From Solanum dulcamara (taxonomy: Eukaryota; Streptophyta; Magnoliopsida; Solanales; Solanaceae), in NCBI RefSeq assembly GCF_947179165.1, contig NC_077243.1:53682001-53746000 (forward strand): a stretch of DNA of 64,000 nt, written 5' to 3'. Below the pieces are notes generated by a model that saw only the letters and a list, made by a program, of their open reading frames with translations, was not told the origin of the DNA and did no database searches. The translations under genes and the position numbers were made by a program. How positions within the stretch are numbered: the stretch's first letter is position 1; the number at the start of each line of letters is the position of its first letter. Shown here one piece after another: positions 46,029-58,500 of this stretch.

Positions 46029-47827
46029 TGTAATATCCTGAGTGTGAGAAAGATAGAGTATTACATTATAAGATGAATAATTAGCTTTGGTGAATCCATT
46101 GGTGGGTTAACAGAGATTTTTATTAAGGGTAAAGTAGTCTTTTCCATAATTTTATAGGGGGAAAAATCTAAATAGTTTTTAGGCTAGGTTCCTAATCTAT
46201 TTAATCCCCAAATCTCTTAACTTTTCATCATTCATTCACTAATCACCCATCCTAAAAATCTTCTCTCTACAAAAGGCTCTCTACACCTCCATTGAAGACC
46301 TAGCAAGAATCTTGTTAAATTTTCCATTGATCTTCAAGTTTTCTAAATAATTTGTATCCAAGATATGTGAGATTCATCCATGGGTACTTTTCACTCATGG
46401 ACCCCAAAGAATTTCTTAAATCTTTCTTGAGTTTTAATTAAAACTTTGAATCCTCTTAATTTCAACTTCAATTGCATGAGCTATGATGTATCTTGTGAAT
46501 CCAAATCTATTTTGGCATAAATTTATTGGTAATTTCTTGGGACTAGTAGATCCTTCATATATATTCATTACATTGTTAATTAGGTCTTAGGATCCCATTA
46601 TAAAGGATAAAAACTTATGAAAAATGATTAAAAATCTGGGAATTTGCTGGGAAAACGCTGGGGCGGAGCGCCACTATCCCGCCAGGAATTCTGTAGTTTC
46701 CTCTAGGCACGATGCACCACTATAGTGCCTACAGAGTGACCATTTGTTTATACCTTGGCGCGATGCGCCACTATAGTACCATCACCGAGTTTTCCATAAA
46801 ACACATTCACCAAATGCGACGTACGTGATAAAAATTCTTTTGTTTTTATTTTGTTGATCCTTAATTCTCATCAACTACTCTTACAAGTGCATGAATTATA
46901 TTTCATTTATGATTTAACCTCTCAAATAAGCATGAATTACTCTCCCTTACATAAACTTATTTTCAAGCATGACTATTCAAGTATGATTTTCAAGTATGTT
47001 TCAAATTATGCTTTCTTCAGGCAAAATATGGAAAAGGTGACTTAGGGATCTATGTGGTGACTTAAGGCCTAATGATATGAATTATGTATGCACGATTTGT
47101 AATATGGAAGGACAATATTCACATTGCACTTACGTTATAAAAGGAGTGACTCTATGAATTTCAAACCTATGAACATGTCTATGATATGTTAACTATGATT
47201 ACTTTGCTACGTATATATTTCGTAGGATTTGAATTAGCACCGAGTGGAAAAGAGGTGGGGGCCCTACCAAAAGCCTTAGTAAAAGCCTCATTTCCTATAA
47301 ACTATATTCCACCATAGGTTTCCTAATGGCTTAGCTAGTAGATCTACATATAGCATATGTACATGACCCACGTTGCGGGGTAGAGTCTACCTTGGCAAGT
47401 AGATTCTCGTTTTCTTCATTGTATGGAGAGATAGAAAAATTCCATGTTATAGCTCGCATGGTATTAATGTAGGTTATGGCTCCTATCCCATATATATTTG
47501 ATCTATTATGTATGTCACGATCTAAATTATGCTTTTCAAATGCTTTGGTCATAATAAATTTCTCATGTTTTACTTATCTCTTTGAGCTATCGACATGTCT
47601 TAGCCCCCACTCATGTTCCTGAGTAGAGGCATCTAACTGGACAAAGGTTTTGAGTCTATGTTGTCATGTGGTATTCTTCATTTTCTATTCATGGTTTAGA
47701 ATCTCTTATGATGTTTCCTCTTTTACTTTACCTTATGTATTCTTATGATGTGAATAAGAGGCTTGGTTGGAGCCCTTCAGCATTTCGATCGTCGTGTTAT
47801 GACTGGGCCCTAGGCTAGGTCGTGACA
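46029..47827 (+). mobile_element. Solo LTR inserted in E3 pol
   Basis: Starts TGTAATATCCTGAG and ends GGTCGTGACA, in the opposite orientation to E3. Flanks CAGGT (46024-46028) and CAGGC (47828-47832) are a TSD with one transition. E3 pol sequence is continuous across the insertion. Contents: CCATTGAAGACCTA (also in the E1 LTR), then three GC-rich GCCACTAT-type motifs (46661-46780). There is no internal domain, so LTR-LTR recombination has removed the rest of the element. Short frames inside are not genes. Confidence 0.82.
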
Positions 47828-47832
47828 CAGGC

Positions 47833-48790
47833 CTAAGAAACTCCTTATGCTTGTTGGAGATGTGGGCCTTAGCTAGTTCTTAACTGATTCAATCTTTTAT
47901 GATCAACTCGTATACTATCTCTACAAATGATATGGCCTAAGAACGCCATAGACGCAAGCTAAAACTCATATTTGGAAAATTTAGCATATAACTCCTTCTC
48001 CTTAAGAGTTTGAAGGATAGTTTTGAGTTGATTAGCGTGCTTCTCCTCACTCCTTAAATAGATTAGTATATTAGCTATAAATACAATCACAAACATGTCC
48101 AAATACTGTTTGAACACTCTGTTCGTCAAGCCCATAAATGCTGTAGGAGCGTTAGTCAGACCGAATGACATAATAAGAAACTCCAAGTGACCATACTAGG
48201 TTTGGAAAGCAGTCTTTGGGATGTTGTGTTCTCTTACTTTCAACTAGTGGTAGCCTGATCTGAAGTTTATCTTTGATAAGAAAATGGCACTCTGAAGTTG
48301 GTCAAACAAATCATCTATTCTGGGAAGGGGATACTTGTTCTTTATGGTGACCTTGTTCATTTGACGATAGTCAATGCACAGTCTCAATGACCAATATTTT
48401 TTTTGCATGAATAAAACAGGAGCTCCCTAAGGTGAGACACTAAGCCTAATGAATCCCTTATCTAGGAGATATTTAAGCTGTTCATTCAGTTCTTTCAACT
48501 TAGCAAGAGCCATTATATACGACATAGTAGAAATCGATTGTGTATAAGAAAGAACATCAATCCCAAAGTCAATCTCTCTATTAGGAGGGACTCCAACAGA
48601 TCCTCAAGAAACACTTCCGGAAACTCATTTATAATTAGGAAAGACTCAAGAGTAGGAAACTCAACACTATCATCCTTAACTCTAACGATGTGATAAATAT
48701 ACCCTTTGGAGATCAACTTTCTAGACCTAAGATAGGAGATAAATTTACCCTTAGACACAACAAGACTACCTTTTCATTCTAAAACAGGCT
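47833..48790 (-). pseudogene. E3 reverse transcriptase part (decayed)
   Basis: RT blocks are readable, with the [18 protein letters not shown] block and the palm motif at 48070-48075. The metal-binding Asp pair of the usual FIDDILVY motif has become Ala-Asn (FIANILIY), which by itself would abolish polymerisation. Upstream lie the linker (SLESFLIINEFPEVF-type) and the N-terminal RT region with several stops. It continues after the solo LTR at 46023. Confidence 0.8.
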
Positions 48791-50397
48791 CATTTGGGAA
48801 ACTGAACTTAACAATCCGAGTTCTACAATCAACAGAGGCATAACAAGCATACAACTAGTCCATGCCAAGAATCATATCAAAATCAACCATGTCCAATTTG
48901 ACTAAGTCAGCCATGGTATCTTTGTGATAGATAGACACATCACAATTTCTAGACATCTAAGATAGACTCACCAACAAGAGTAGATACATTGAAAATCTAC
49001 AAAAGATACTAAAGAATTTTATCAAATCTACTAGAAACATAAGGAGATACAAATGATAACATGACACTCGAATCCATCAAAACATAACAATCAAGAGTAA
49101 AGACGCGAATCATACCCATCATAACATCTAGGGAGTTCTTTTGATCTTGGTGACTATCCATCGCATATAGGTGGTTTGTGCCTCTACTGTACCTGAAGTA
49201 GTGCTCCTCTAATTACCTCTAGTCAAGGTGCGTGGTAGAAGACTGGGCTCGATTTCCCCATGTCAGACACTCCCTCTAAAAGTAACCCACTAGGACACAT
49301 TTATAACAACCATTTATTCTTTATCTGCTCTCTCCTAGATGGAGCTTACAACACTTGCTACAATGCGGCTTTCCCTTCGAACCTTGATCCACACTATCCT
49401 CGGATTGATAACCTTGGGCCCTAGAATTCTGGTAACTATGTACCTGCTGATCATACTTGTTATATGGCATTGGCGCACTTGTCGTTGATGGTGCATTGTT
49501 GGAAGACCTCTTATAGAGGAAGGACCTGTTGACCTTACTCTGCCTCTGCTCATTCTCATGCCCGACTAATTTTGCCTTCTTGCTCAAGTGATCGTCCTTA
49601 TATTTCCACTTATTATCCTCTACCTGCTGGGCATACACCATCAACCTAGAAATATCCATGTGAGAAATCACCAATGATGTCTTGCACTTCTTTTTCACAT
49701 GTCTTCCCAAACCAGAAATGAACTTCCTCATCTTAGACAACATATCTGGGACCATCTCTGGAGCATCTCTAGATAGTTGGATTAACTTCAGATTATACTC
49801 CTTTACTATTAGTCCCTCCTACTTTAGATTCATGAACTTCTTTACCTTTCCTCCCTCAACTCTTGGGAAAGAACTGATCAAGGAATGTTCCCTCTAACTA
49901 ATCCTAAATAGCAGGTTCATCATCCTCACCTCTACCTTCCTCCTACTAGTTGTACCACACATTCTCCACATCCTTGAGTTGATAAGACACCAACTAAACC
50001 CCCTCAATCTCTATAGCATGCAAATCTTTTAGTATTTTGCACATCTCATCAATGAAATTATAGGGGTCCTTCTTAACTTTAGAACCTGTGAAGACTGGTG
50101 GGTTCATCCTCAAGAAGTCTTGGATCCTTAGCGAAGTGGACGATTCTTAAGAGCTAGAGCTAGGAGCAATGAACTCTGGTTACCCCTCTAGATAACTATC
50201 AGTTGGGTGAACATAGTGATGGCGCCTCTAAATTCAGTTTCTAAAGTATGAGCTGTCTGAATAGTAGGTTTTTAGGGTGCCTTAGTAGATCTCATAGGTC
50301 GGCCCCTAGTTCTCAGTCCATATGGTGATGGCATCTCAGATTGTGGAACCTCAATATTGGCGGTGTTTCTCTGATTGGCGGTGCATTTAGGAGGCAT
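48791..50397 (-). pseudogene. E3 gag and protease region (decayed)
   Basis: A Met at 50397 opens a Gypsy-type Gag start (MPPKCTANQRN) soon after the leader. Downstream are FISGLGRHVKKKCKTSL and a DISRLMVYAQQVEDNK block typical of Gag, then a zinc knuckle of CX2CX4HX4C type near 49325-49365 whose final Cys is now Ser. Retroviral-type protease sequence (DFD..LGMD-like) is expected near 48850-49200 and is only faintly readable. Several in-frame stops. Confidence 0.75.
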
Positions 50398-50512
50398 TAT
50401 CTACAAATGTGTAACGCATGAATTAGCAAGGAACTTTTGAGTTAAACTCTTTCGCACGAACTCAGAATATAAAGAAGTAAAATAATTCTTAATGTCCTAT
50501 AGCCTCCTGATC

Positions 50513-50560
50513 ATAAGTGTGGTACACAATACACCCATAAAAATGAATCTACTAGACATG
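50513..50560 (-). other. E3 leader motif and hairpin with GTAC loop
   Basis: On the minus strand CTAGTAGATTCAT (about 50542-50554) is followed by a hairpin: 50513-50520 pairs with 50531-50538 (six Watson-Crick and two G-U pairs in the RNA), with a 10-base loop ATTGTGTACC holding GTAC. The flanking GGAGGCTATAGGACATTAAGAA is identical to that in E1. Confidence 0.55.
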
Positions 50561-50594
50561 GCTTCATAGTCTTCCTATAATTCTTGAATTATGG

Positions 50595-50606
50595 GCTTTG
50601 ATACCA
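50595..50606 (-). other. E3 primer-binding site
   Basis: On the minus strand TGGTATCAAAGC differs by one base from TGGTATCAGAGC, four bases inside the LTR edge at 50611. Confidence 0.82.
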
Positions 50607-50610
50607 AGCT

Positions 50611-52821
50611 TGTCATTCCCGGGAGGGTACTCTAGGTGTCGCCGACACTTAAAGACCATTGCTGGTCCCCAAGCGAACCACTTGGTCTAATCACATAATT
50701 ATTCATCAATATTCTAACAGTGGAAGACTCAATTCATTAGTCGAAACTACTCATAATATAAGGCCAAAATCCAAATATCTTTCTTATCAATCAAAACAAC
50801 AAGACTAGTTTGAATGAAACTAGCCAAAAACAATACGAATCAACAACATAACCAATCTAGTCTATGAAGCCTCTATAAACTGTCTAAGTGGTGCCAATGT
50901 AGGTTCATGGCTACCTCAAACTAAATGTAGAAAAGCTAACTCAAAGCTATAAAGATAAATGTGGCATCCTCCAGAAGCAGGGAAGACTCACCAAATAGTT
51001 GAATGCGAATAAATCCTAAACGATGATCCTTTTCATGATCTCTAGTACATATCTCTGCATTATGATATGATGCAGTCCCAAATGGACATCAGTACATGGA
51101 ATGTACAAGTATATAATATAGAAGAATCAAGGTAGAATAAACTCAACTCAAATAACTCAATTAAGGGTAAGGAACTCAATTAGGGTATCAAAAACTCTAT
51201 AGCAAGAGTAAGATTTAGACAAAGACTAATCATATACAATCTAATCTAATTTATTCCAATCGAATCCTATCTAATTAATGTACCATCAAGACATATATGG
51301 GAGTTTCTCTTATTCAACAACCATCAATTATGAGCCAGTGATAGTATAACAAGACGACATTTTTTCCATGTCCGTTTAATACCTTGATAGGGTAAGAACG
51401 AATCAACCAATGCTGGATTCAAAACCAATCAAGTCTCATCATATCATGAAAATAAGTTAGGAAACATCCGACTTAATGGTTCAATCCTCTCCTTCATTTG
51501 GCGATGTAGTTATTGGATTTGAGTTATTACTTACTCCTACCTAATTCGATACTCGATACTACTCCCATGACTCAAAGCTCATAAGACTATCAATCCAAGT
51601 CAAACCAAATCAAGAATTCTCAAATGGACTCTCATCAGTTTATCAATTCTATCAAATCAATCCTTTCAACTAAATAATTTTGCAATCATTTATTTAAGAG
51701 AGGTTTGGGAAATCATGTATGACAACATTCAGGTGAAACCATTCATTTGGTTTCAATTATAAAAATATAATAGACTATCAAGTTCATCATCAATATTATC
51801 ACTCTCACATCCCAATCACAATTATGTATTCATAATTTCAAGTCTCTAGACTGAATCCTTCGCATTTAAATTCAACATCCATCAACATGCTATTAGGGTT
51901 TATAAAATAGGTAGTTCAAATCATTTTTCAGGAAACTAGTACGTGGGAAAGCATTAATTTCTCAAATATTAGTAAAACATGTTAAATTTAAGAAAGGAAA
52001 TTCCGTAGAAACAAAATCATGGGGACTCAATCCATTCACAGTCAATCTACCATAATCATGGGCACATGGAGGAACAAAGTCGATATTTTAGTTTAGCCTT
52101 ACATACCTGGAACTTGAAGGACAATCAAAAGTTGAAGACCTCTCCTAAAGAGCTTGAACCCTAGCCTTTCTCTTCTTCTCCAATCCTCTCTCTAAATTAG
52201 TCTAAGTGTTAATGAGAGTCTAGGTGTTTAGAATACGTATAAGGGACTTAATTTGGTCCTAGGTGTTTAGGATACATTTGGGAAGGGTGGGAAAATGCAT
52301 GAATATCCTTCATAAAACCCTTAAATTTGACGTCTACGAATTGTTTCTATGACTCGTAGAAACTTCTATGAGTCATCATTTTCGATCGTGCAACTAGGAT
52401 GGAAAAGGCAAGGATCTATGACTCAGGTCTATGAGTCTTAGGCAAATCAATGAGTCATACACTCGATTCGTCTTGCAGGTTTCTCAGATGTCTAAAATTC
52501 TGTTGTCTCTAAAGTTTCTCTACGGGTCAGTTCTATGACTCGTAGGAACCTTGACGACTTGTCATTAACACTTATAGGGAAGACTTCCTCTACTGAATTT
52601 GGACTAAATGTCACCCTTACAATTTGTAAGGTCGATCATAAGAAGACTTATCCAATTCCAATTTTTTTAAGTATTGGCAGGATTTACGAGTTGTCCCAAC
52701 AACTCGTAGATTTATTTATGAATCGTACAGGACACTCGTGGTCCTCAAAGTCAGTTCTTTTCCTCAATCTTTATCATAGTCATCGAGCCTTGTTTTGTGT
52801 AGGATAACACAGGGTGTTACA
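50611..52821 (-). repeat. E3 5' LTR
   Basis: 2211 bases from TGTCATTCCCGGGAGG (LTR end) to GGGTGTTACA (LTR start, inverted). It matches 29857-31008 plus 42744-43805. The U3-side part holds repeated CTATGACTCGTAG-type words (52340-52560). Its U5-side end is shared with the E1 LTRs. Confidence 0.9.
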
Positions 52822-52826
52822 CTCCT
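52822..52826. repeat. Right TSD of E3 (CTCCT)
   Basis: Identical to 29852-29856. Confidence 0.88.
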
Positions 52827-53639
52827 CATCCTTATACAAAAGTGAATATGAAGAAACTATAGTGAAGTTAACCTAGACATATTTTTAATTTATATACAAG
52901 TAGTAATTTTTCCGTTTATCAGACATTTATTGCTCCTTGTATGCTTTTTTGGGTGCCAATTAAGTGGCGAAAATGTAGATATGTTGTTTGGAAATTTAAC
53001 ATTCCTTATACAAACTTTGCAAATGATAAATCTAACCAAAACTAGATGGTTGTCAAGAGTAAAAAGATAATATTTTCTGGTGGAGACACTCATTTTTACT
53101 ATGGAATTCCAAATGGAAGAACTTTCTCTCTCTTAGATATTGCAGAAATGTCAAAAAGGGAAACCGAGTAATCAACCATATATGAAATTGTAAATTATTA
53201 AAAAGTTATCATACATAATTGCAGTTGCTGAGCTTTTTAAATGTTAACTTGAACAATGAGAGAAGGATAAAAATAATTTTCCATGTTGATTGCAGTGTAG
53301 CCAGCTTTGTTAGTTATCTTCTATCCTATGATATCGTAAAAATTTCATTAGTACCAAAAAGAATTATCTATACTTTGAATTAGAGAGAGGAGTTCCCCGA
53401 TACCTTGTTGTCTTTGAAACTTAAAGGCTTCCTTACCTAGGAAGGTCATTTAAATTTTTTCATTGTTCTACGATTGATTGTCTTGAAATGGACGGAATCC
53501 TCCTCCTTGAGATTGATAGGATAGTTAGACTTGTAGGCTATTTTGCATACTCATTTACTAAAGCATATGCATATGACGAAGAGGGCATGTATGCTCACTA
53601 TTGACAAATCTAGATCTAAACATTTTTGACTTGTTAATA
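52827..53639. other. Unassigned AT-rich sequence
   Basis: No gene or repeat recognised. It was joined to 29851 before E3 inserted. Confidence 0.35.
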
Positions 53640-54420
53640 CTTGAAGCCTTCATTAATCATTTGCACTCTTTTAAATGGAATACAAGTGAATAGCTTCTTA
53701 TTAAGTTTGAAAATATTTAGTTCATATATGCTACTAGATTCGATAATGAATACATTTAAATTCAATAAATTGAAAATTTACCTAATACAATTTGACCTTT
53801 CCACCATGAATGGAAACCTATTCTCAATTGAATACCTTGACGTTACATCCTTCAATGTTGATTTGTCAGTGTATATCTGATCTACCATTACTTCCTTTTG
53901 ATTTCTGTTAATAATGATCATATTGGTGACACCATCAAATACATCCACTGTGTTATTGCAGATTGTTTCAATCAAAGACAAAGTATCACTTGTATCAACT
54001 AATCCATGATTGTATTCAAGTTATAACACATCTCCTTCAATAGCAGTCTCACCAGATTCAGAGTAAACTACGTCCTTATCGATAGCACTTACACACAAGG
54101 GATATAGTCCAAATCCATTGCTCTCCTTTTTTAACTGAACACATACCCGCACACTCATATCATTGCATATTTCCATAGGAGTTCCATTACTTCATCAGTG
54201 AATTTGCATTTGATACACTTTGTAGTCGAATCTATATTCATTTAATTCAAAATTAGATCAAATAAGTGAAAATACGAAGCATACTCCTCAACACTATACC
54301 GTCAATACTATAGTTGATGTAGCAATTTTCTTCGTTCTATTTTCCAGAATGTCTGATCAATACAGTTATGCTTGCCATTGAATTGACCTATTCAAAATCA
54401 ATATAAAATATATTACTAAA
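53640..54420 (-). pseudogene. Mutator-like (MULE) transposase N-terminal fragment
   Basis: Minus-strand pieces match the N-terminal region of plant MULE transposases: NDMSVRVCVQLKKE..GLYPLCVS in frame-shifted sequence near 54090-54180, then in an open frame (53981-53778) VDQIYTDKSTLKDVTSRYSI and FPFMVERSNC, the MuDR-type domain start. A weak continuation resembles the W.LRAS..FK...HTC block down to 53640. The MULE catalytic core and SWIM zinc finger are missing. It is a remnant; terminal inverted repeats were not found. Confidence 0.5.
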
Positions 54421-55545
54421 AACTATCACTTCCTCGATAAAAAAATAGAAAAAATAGAGCTAAATTTTTGTATGATGCATGTACGATGCCTGAAGAGAAA
54501 ACAAAGCAATAAACAAATATAAAATTTGAGTATTTTGTTTCTTAATTATTAGAGGATATGAAGTTAATGGAGGATTTTTAGTTGTTAACTAATTAATGGG
54601 AAGTTGAGACTTTAATGGGTGTAATTAAAGGGTTTCTCATTTTAAAAATACACTATTTTATTTGGTGCTAATCAAATACAACAACATAAAGTGTAGTCAC
54701 TTTTCGTAATTACAATAATTATAGCTATTGAACTTCAAACTATAGTCATTATTGAAAGTTTCACTTATACTTAAAGCAGATTAAGTAATTTAAGATAGAT
54801 TTTGTAGAAAATTTAAGTAATTCTATTTCAATAAAAGTCTTACAAAAGTTGGTGGTTCCTACGAGCATAGTTTCTCAAAATTATGTTTTAAGAAGCTTAA
54901 GAACTACACATTGACTTAGTTCTCCTTTTGATGAAAAAATGGAACAGAATGAATTGAAAATTTTCTTTTGATTTTATGAACTCTTAGAAAATTGGTGTTA
55001 CATTTTATATTTTAGGAATAAACCTACTATTTAAGTATAGGTGAGTATCTAGATCAATCTCTCCATTTTATTTCATGAGTAAAAACACAAATTATTGAGT
55101 TCATATTGAGTTGTGAACTCAATAAGTTGTCGAAAGCAACAATAAAAAAACATACTGAGTGTAATCCCATAATTAGGATTTGGAGAGGGTAGTGTGAAGG
55201 TAAAGATGTTGTCTCTGATAGACCCCCGACTCAGTAACAAGAACACACAATACGGTATCCAAAGCAAAGGAGACAACATGTAATACCATAATTGAGGAAC
55301 AAGATAATATGTGAAATATAATAAGAATATTAATTAGAGAGACTAGATATTATTTGACTACTTACGAATCTTCTACCTTAATTCTCAACCACCATATTTT
55401 CCTAGTTAGGGTCATGTTCTCAGTAAGCATTGCACAAAAAAATAAAGTGAACAAGTATAGCCATCAAAACAAATCATGAAAAATGTATCCAAAAAAATAT
55501 GTTTTCAATAATTGTCATGTATGAATACATAGGATATATAATCCA
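54421..55545. other. Unassigned AT-rich sequence
   Basis: No gene recognised; short minus-strand frames (for example 55073-55279) have no family resemblance. It may include non-coding parts of the MULE remnant. Confidence 0.35.
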
Positions 55546-57333
55546 TGTCGAAACCCGAATTTCCTCCATGATGACGCGTACTATAATCCCGGAGTAGGCA
55601 AGATAAACCTAAATCAAGAGAAATCAAACATCAAATTTATCAAATAATAAGCAACATAAGAAGGCTGAAGGAAGATAAATATAACACAAGAAATCAGGCC
55701 AAGGTATAGAAATATAAATACGATACAAAATATATAAAAAGGTTCAAAAGTGACCAAATCTTACATATTGACACAATACCAAACCCCGAACCTGGTGTCA
55801 CCTTATAGAAGCTACTAAGCACAAAAGATGACAATATGTATAAATATACAATGTAGAACTAACTGTCTGAAATACAAAATACAAGTCAGAGAAAAAGAGG
55901 GAATGTAGCAAGTCTCTGAATGCCGGGAGCTCAACATAGTCTGGATCTGACACCGCTATGGATGATCAGGCAGGTGCTGGGGGTGGCTCAAACTGAGAGC
56001 TGCATAAAAAATATGCAAAAGTGCAGTATGAGTACCAAAAATTGGGGTACTATGTAGACATCATAGGCTGATCGAGCTCAGAAAGAATAAATATATAATA
56101 AGTAGCACGATGATACCACTAATAATAAGAGAGAAGCATGAAACTACCGTTACGGGAAAAAGGGTATGGGAGAAATCATACGGTAAACGAGTAAGTCCTA
56201 ACCAAACAAATAATCATATTAATAATCTCAATCCACAAAATACCAGAGAAAAGCACATGAAATAGTAGACATAAATCAATATATATTTCCTTAAAAGTAC
56301 CATGGGATGCCCAAAATTCACACCTTGAGATTCTCAATAATAATAATGATAATAATAACCCAAAAATGCATACACAGGCTACCCAGAATTCACACCTCGA
56401 CCTTCATAATAGTAATAGTAACAATAGTAACCCGAGCATATATCAATGGGCCACCTGGAATTCACACATCGAGCTTCTCAATAATAATAGTAATAATAGT
56501 AACTTGAGTATGTATAAACAGGCCACCCAAAATTCACACCTTGAGCTTCTGAATAATAATAGTAATAATAGTATTCCAAGTATGTATCAACAGTCCGCTC
56601 GGAATTCACACCTCAAGCTTCTCAATATGAAATGCCATAAATAAAATATCACCGATAATTTCTTAATAAATCCATACCCTTATTCATCACCCAAAATCTA
56701 AATTTTATCATTTTCATCTTTCTTTAAAAGGGTTTTTGACATCGGTGAGGCAAATCAATACAAGTTGTATGTAAAATTATATATCACTCAAGCAAAATAA
56801 AAATCCCGTCAAGGGCACCAAATCACTAACTTGAGACTCCGGTGTACTGAAACCATGACCTCGGGCCCAACATTACAATAGATAGGCAAACAAGACACAA
56901 GCATAAGAAAAAATTCACAACAAGTCGTAACCGAAACCAAATAAGTCAAAACATGGCATCCTAAGTTCAAATCACCTAGAAGTGAGTTCTAAGGATTATA
57001 AGAATTGCAAAGAAATTAAGATATCACCTAGACTAAGGATCCAACGGCTAAAACCCCAAATTAGTTATTAACGATGATCATTGACTCGAAATTTCTCAAT
57101 GGGATATCAATTCTTAAGTCATCAACCTAATCATGCATTTCTACTCAAAATATACCAATTCTAACCAAGCCAAGTCTAACAAGAGTAAGTCATAACCTCT
57201 CAATACTCAACCGAATACCTTGGGGAGTATGCCACACATCCCAACATCACATAAGAGCTATAAAAAAGCTACGTGAAGGAAAAAAATGGTAAAAACATGC
57301 AAAAGCATGAAAATGACGTTGGAGGTCATTACA
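55546..57333 (-). repeat. E4 3' LTR
   Basis: From TGTCGAAACCCGAATTTCC (LTR end, inverted) to GGAGGTCATTACA (LTR start, inverted). The first 1.1 kb matches 61913-62742, with GACCTGGTGTCACC-type words and the ACCAAAA...AGGCATCATAGGCTGA blocks. It contains a 72-bp tandem array (56311-56640). Confidence 0.8.
56311..56640. repeat. 72-bp tandem repeat in the E4 3' LTR, about 4-5 units
   Basis: ATTCACACC recurs at 56316, 56388, 56460, 56532 and 56604, an exact 72-base period. Each unit combines CGAGCTTCTCAATAATAATAG-type A/T-rich runs with a GGCCACC block. Being a multiple of three, the period gives open frames (56307-56507 and 56366-56644) that are repeat translations. Confidence 0.9.
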
Positions 57334-57379
57334 AAATCCAGTACTAAAAGGACTTTCATACTCTAAAGTCAAGATAGAA

Positions 57380-58500
57380 AGGTACCCGCTGGCTCAAAAA
57401 AGGGAGGATATCGAGTTTGCACGTCCTTATCGATTTCCCATGTAGCCTCCTCATCCAGATGATGCCTCCACTGGACTTTCACCAATGGAATCTTCTAAGA
57501 CCATAACTTCCTAATTCACCTGCAAAAAATAGCCATAACATAGAACCATGGAACATAGGGTGAACACCTGAAAGTGCTGGGGGCAAGGCCAACTTATAAG
57601 CTACCTTCCCTACCCATCTCAAGATCTCAAAAGGGCCAATGAACTTGGGGGTAAGCTTACCCCTCCTCCCAAATCTCATCACGCCTTTTATGGGCGATAC
57701 TTGTAGGAATTCCCAGTCTCAAAAGGCCGAACCCTCATGTCAACATAACTTTTCTACCTACTCTAGGATACACAAAGTCTCTCTATGATCATACAAACTC
57801 AGTACATTGAATCACGCAATAAATTGGTACACTAAGGTCACACCTTAAAGGCATCAAACCAGCCTACTGGAGAATGACATGTGCTATCATACAATGCCTC
57901 AAAAGGTGCCATTTCTATTCTCGAATGGTAGCTATTATTATATGCTAACTGTGCCAAAGCTAAGGACTGATCCCAATGACCTCCAAAATCAATAACACAG
58001 GCCCGTAGCATGTCCTCCAACACCTGAACTGTCCTCTATGACTGACCATTGATTTAGGGTGGAAGGTTGTGCTGAGCTCGACTCGGGTACCCAACTCTTT
58101 CTGAATAGACCCCTAGAAATGCGATGTGAACTGAGTACCACAGTGTGAAATGATAGATACTGGCACCCCATTCAATCGAACCAAATCTCAAATGTAAATC
58201 TGAGCTAACTTTTGTGAAGTGTTGGTACGCTGGACCGGTAAGAAATGAGTAGACTTGGTTAATTGATATATGATGACCCAAATAGAATCAAAAGCTTAGG
58301 ACGTACGTGGTAAATCCACTACAAAGTCCATAGCTATTTGCTCCTATTTCCATTCTAGAATGGGTAGCTGCCACTTGGTCTCTGATACTCGAACTTAACC
58401 TACTAACAGTTCAACCAGCTAGCTATAAAAGCTATAATGTATCTCTTCATCCCATACCACTAGTAGTGTTGTTGTCTGTCGTGATACATCTTCTCCGCAC
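57380..58500 (-). pseudogene. E4 integrase (decayed)
   Basis: Reading down: remnants of the catalytic core near 58100-58280 (region of SAHFLPVQ and IYIRDLVRLNGVP in broken frames), the third-acidic-residue helix and YNNSYHSRIEMAPFEALYD near 57838-58023, the GPY/F block MRFGRRGKLTPKFIGPFEIL (57682-57620), the HPMFH block, and a C-terminal EEATWEIDKDVQTRYP ending near 57380. Stops and shifts are frequent. Confidence 0.8.

Larger units (their letters stand above)
29857..52821 (-). mobile_element. E3: Ty3/Gypsy retrotransposon (decayed), hosting a CACTA element and a solo LTR
   Basis: Minus-strand element: 5' LTR 50611-52821, PBS 50595-50606, gag from about 50397, pol to about 43950, PPT 43806-43819, 3' LTR 43805 down to 29857, TSD CTCCT. 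The 3' LTR is split by the CACTA element at 31009-42743; its two pieces minus the 3-base ATT duplication add to 2211 bases, exactly the 5' LTR length. Pol order (protease, RT, RNase H, integrase, chromodomain-like tail) marks it as Ty3/Gypsy. Many stops and frameshifts in gag-pol make this copy inactive. Confidence 0.9.
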
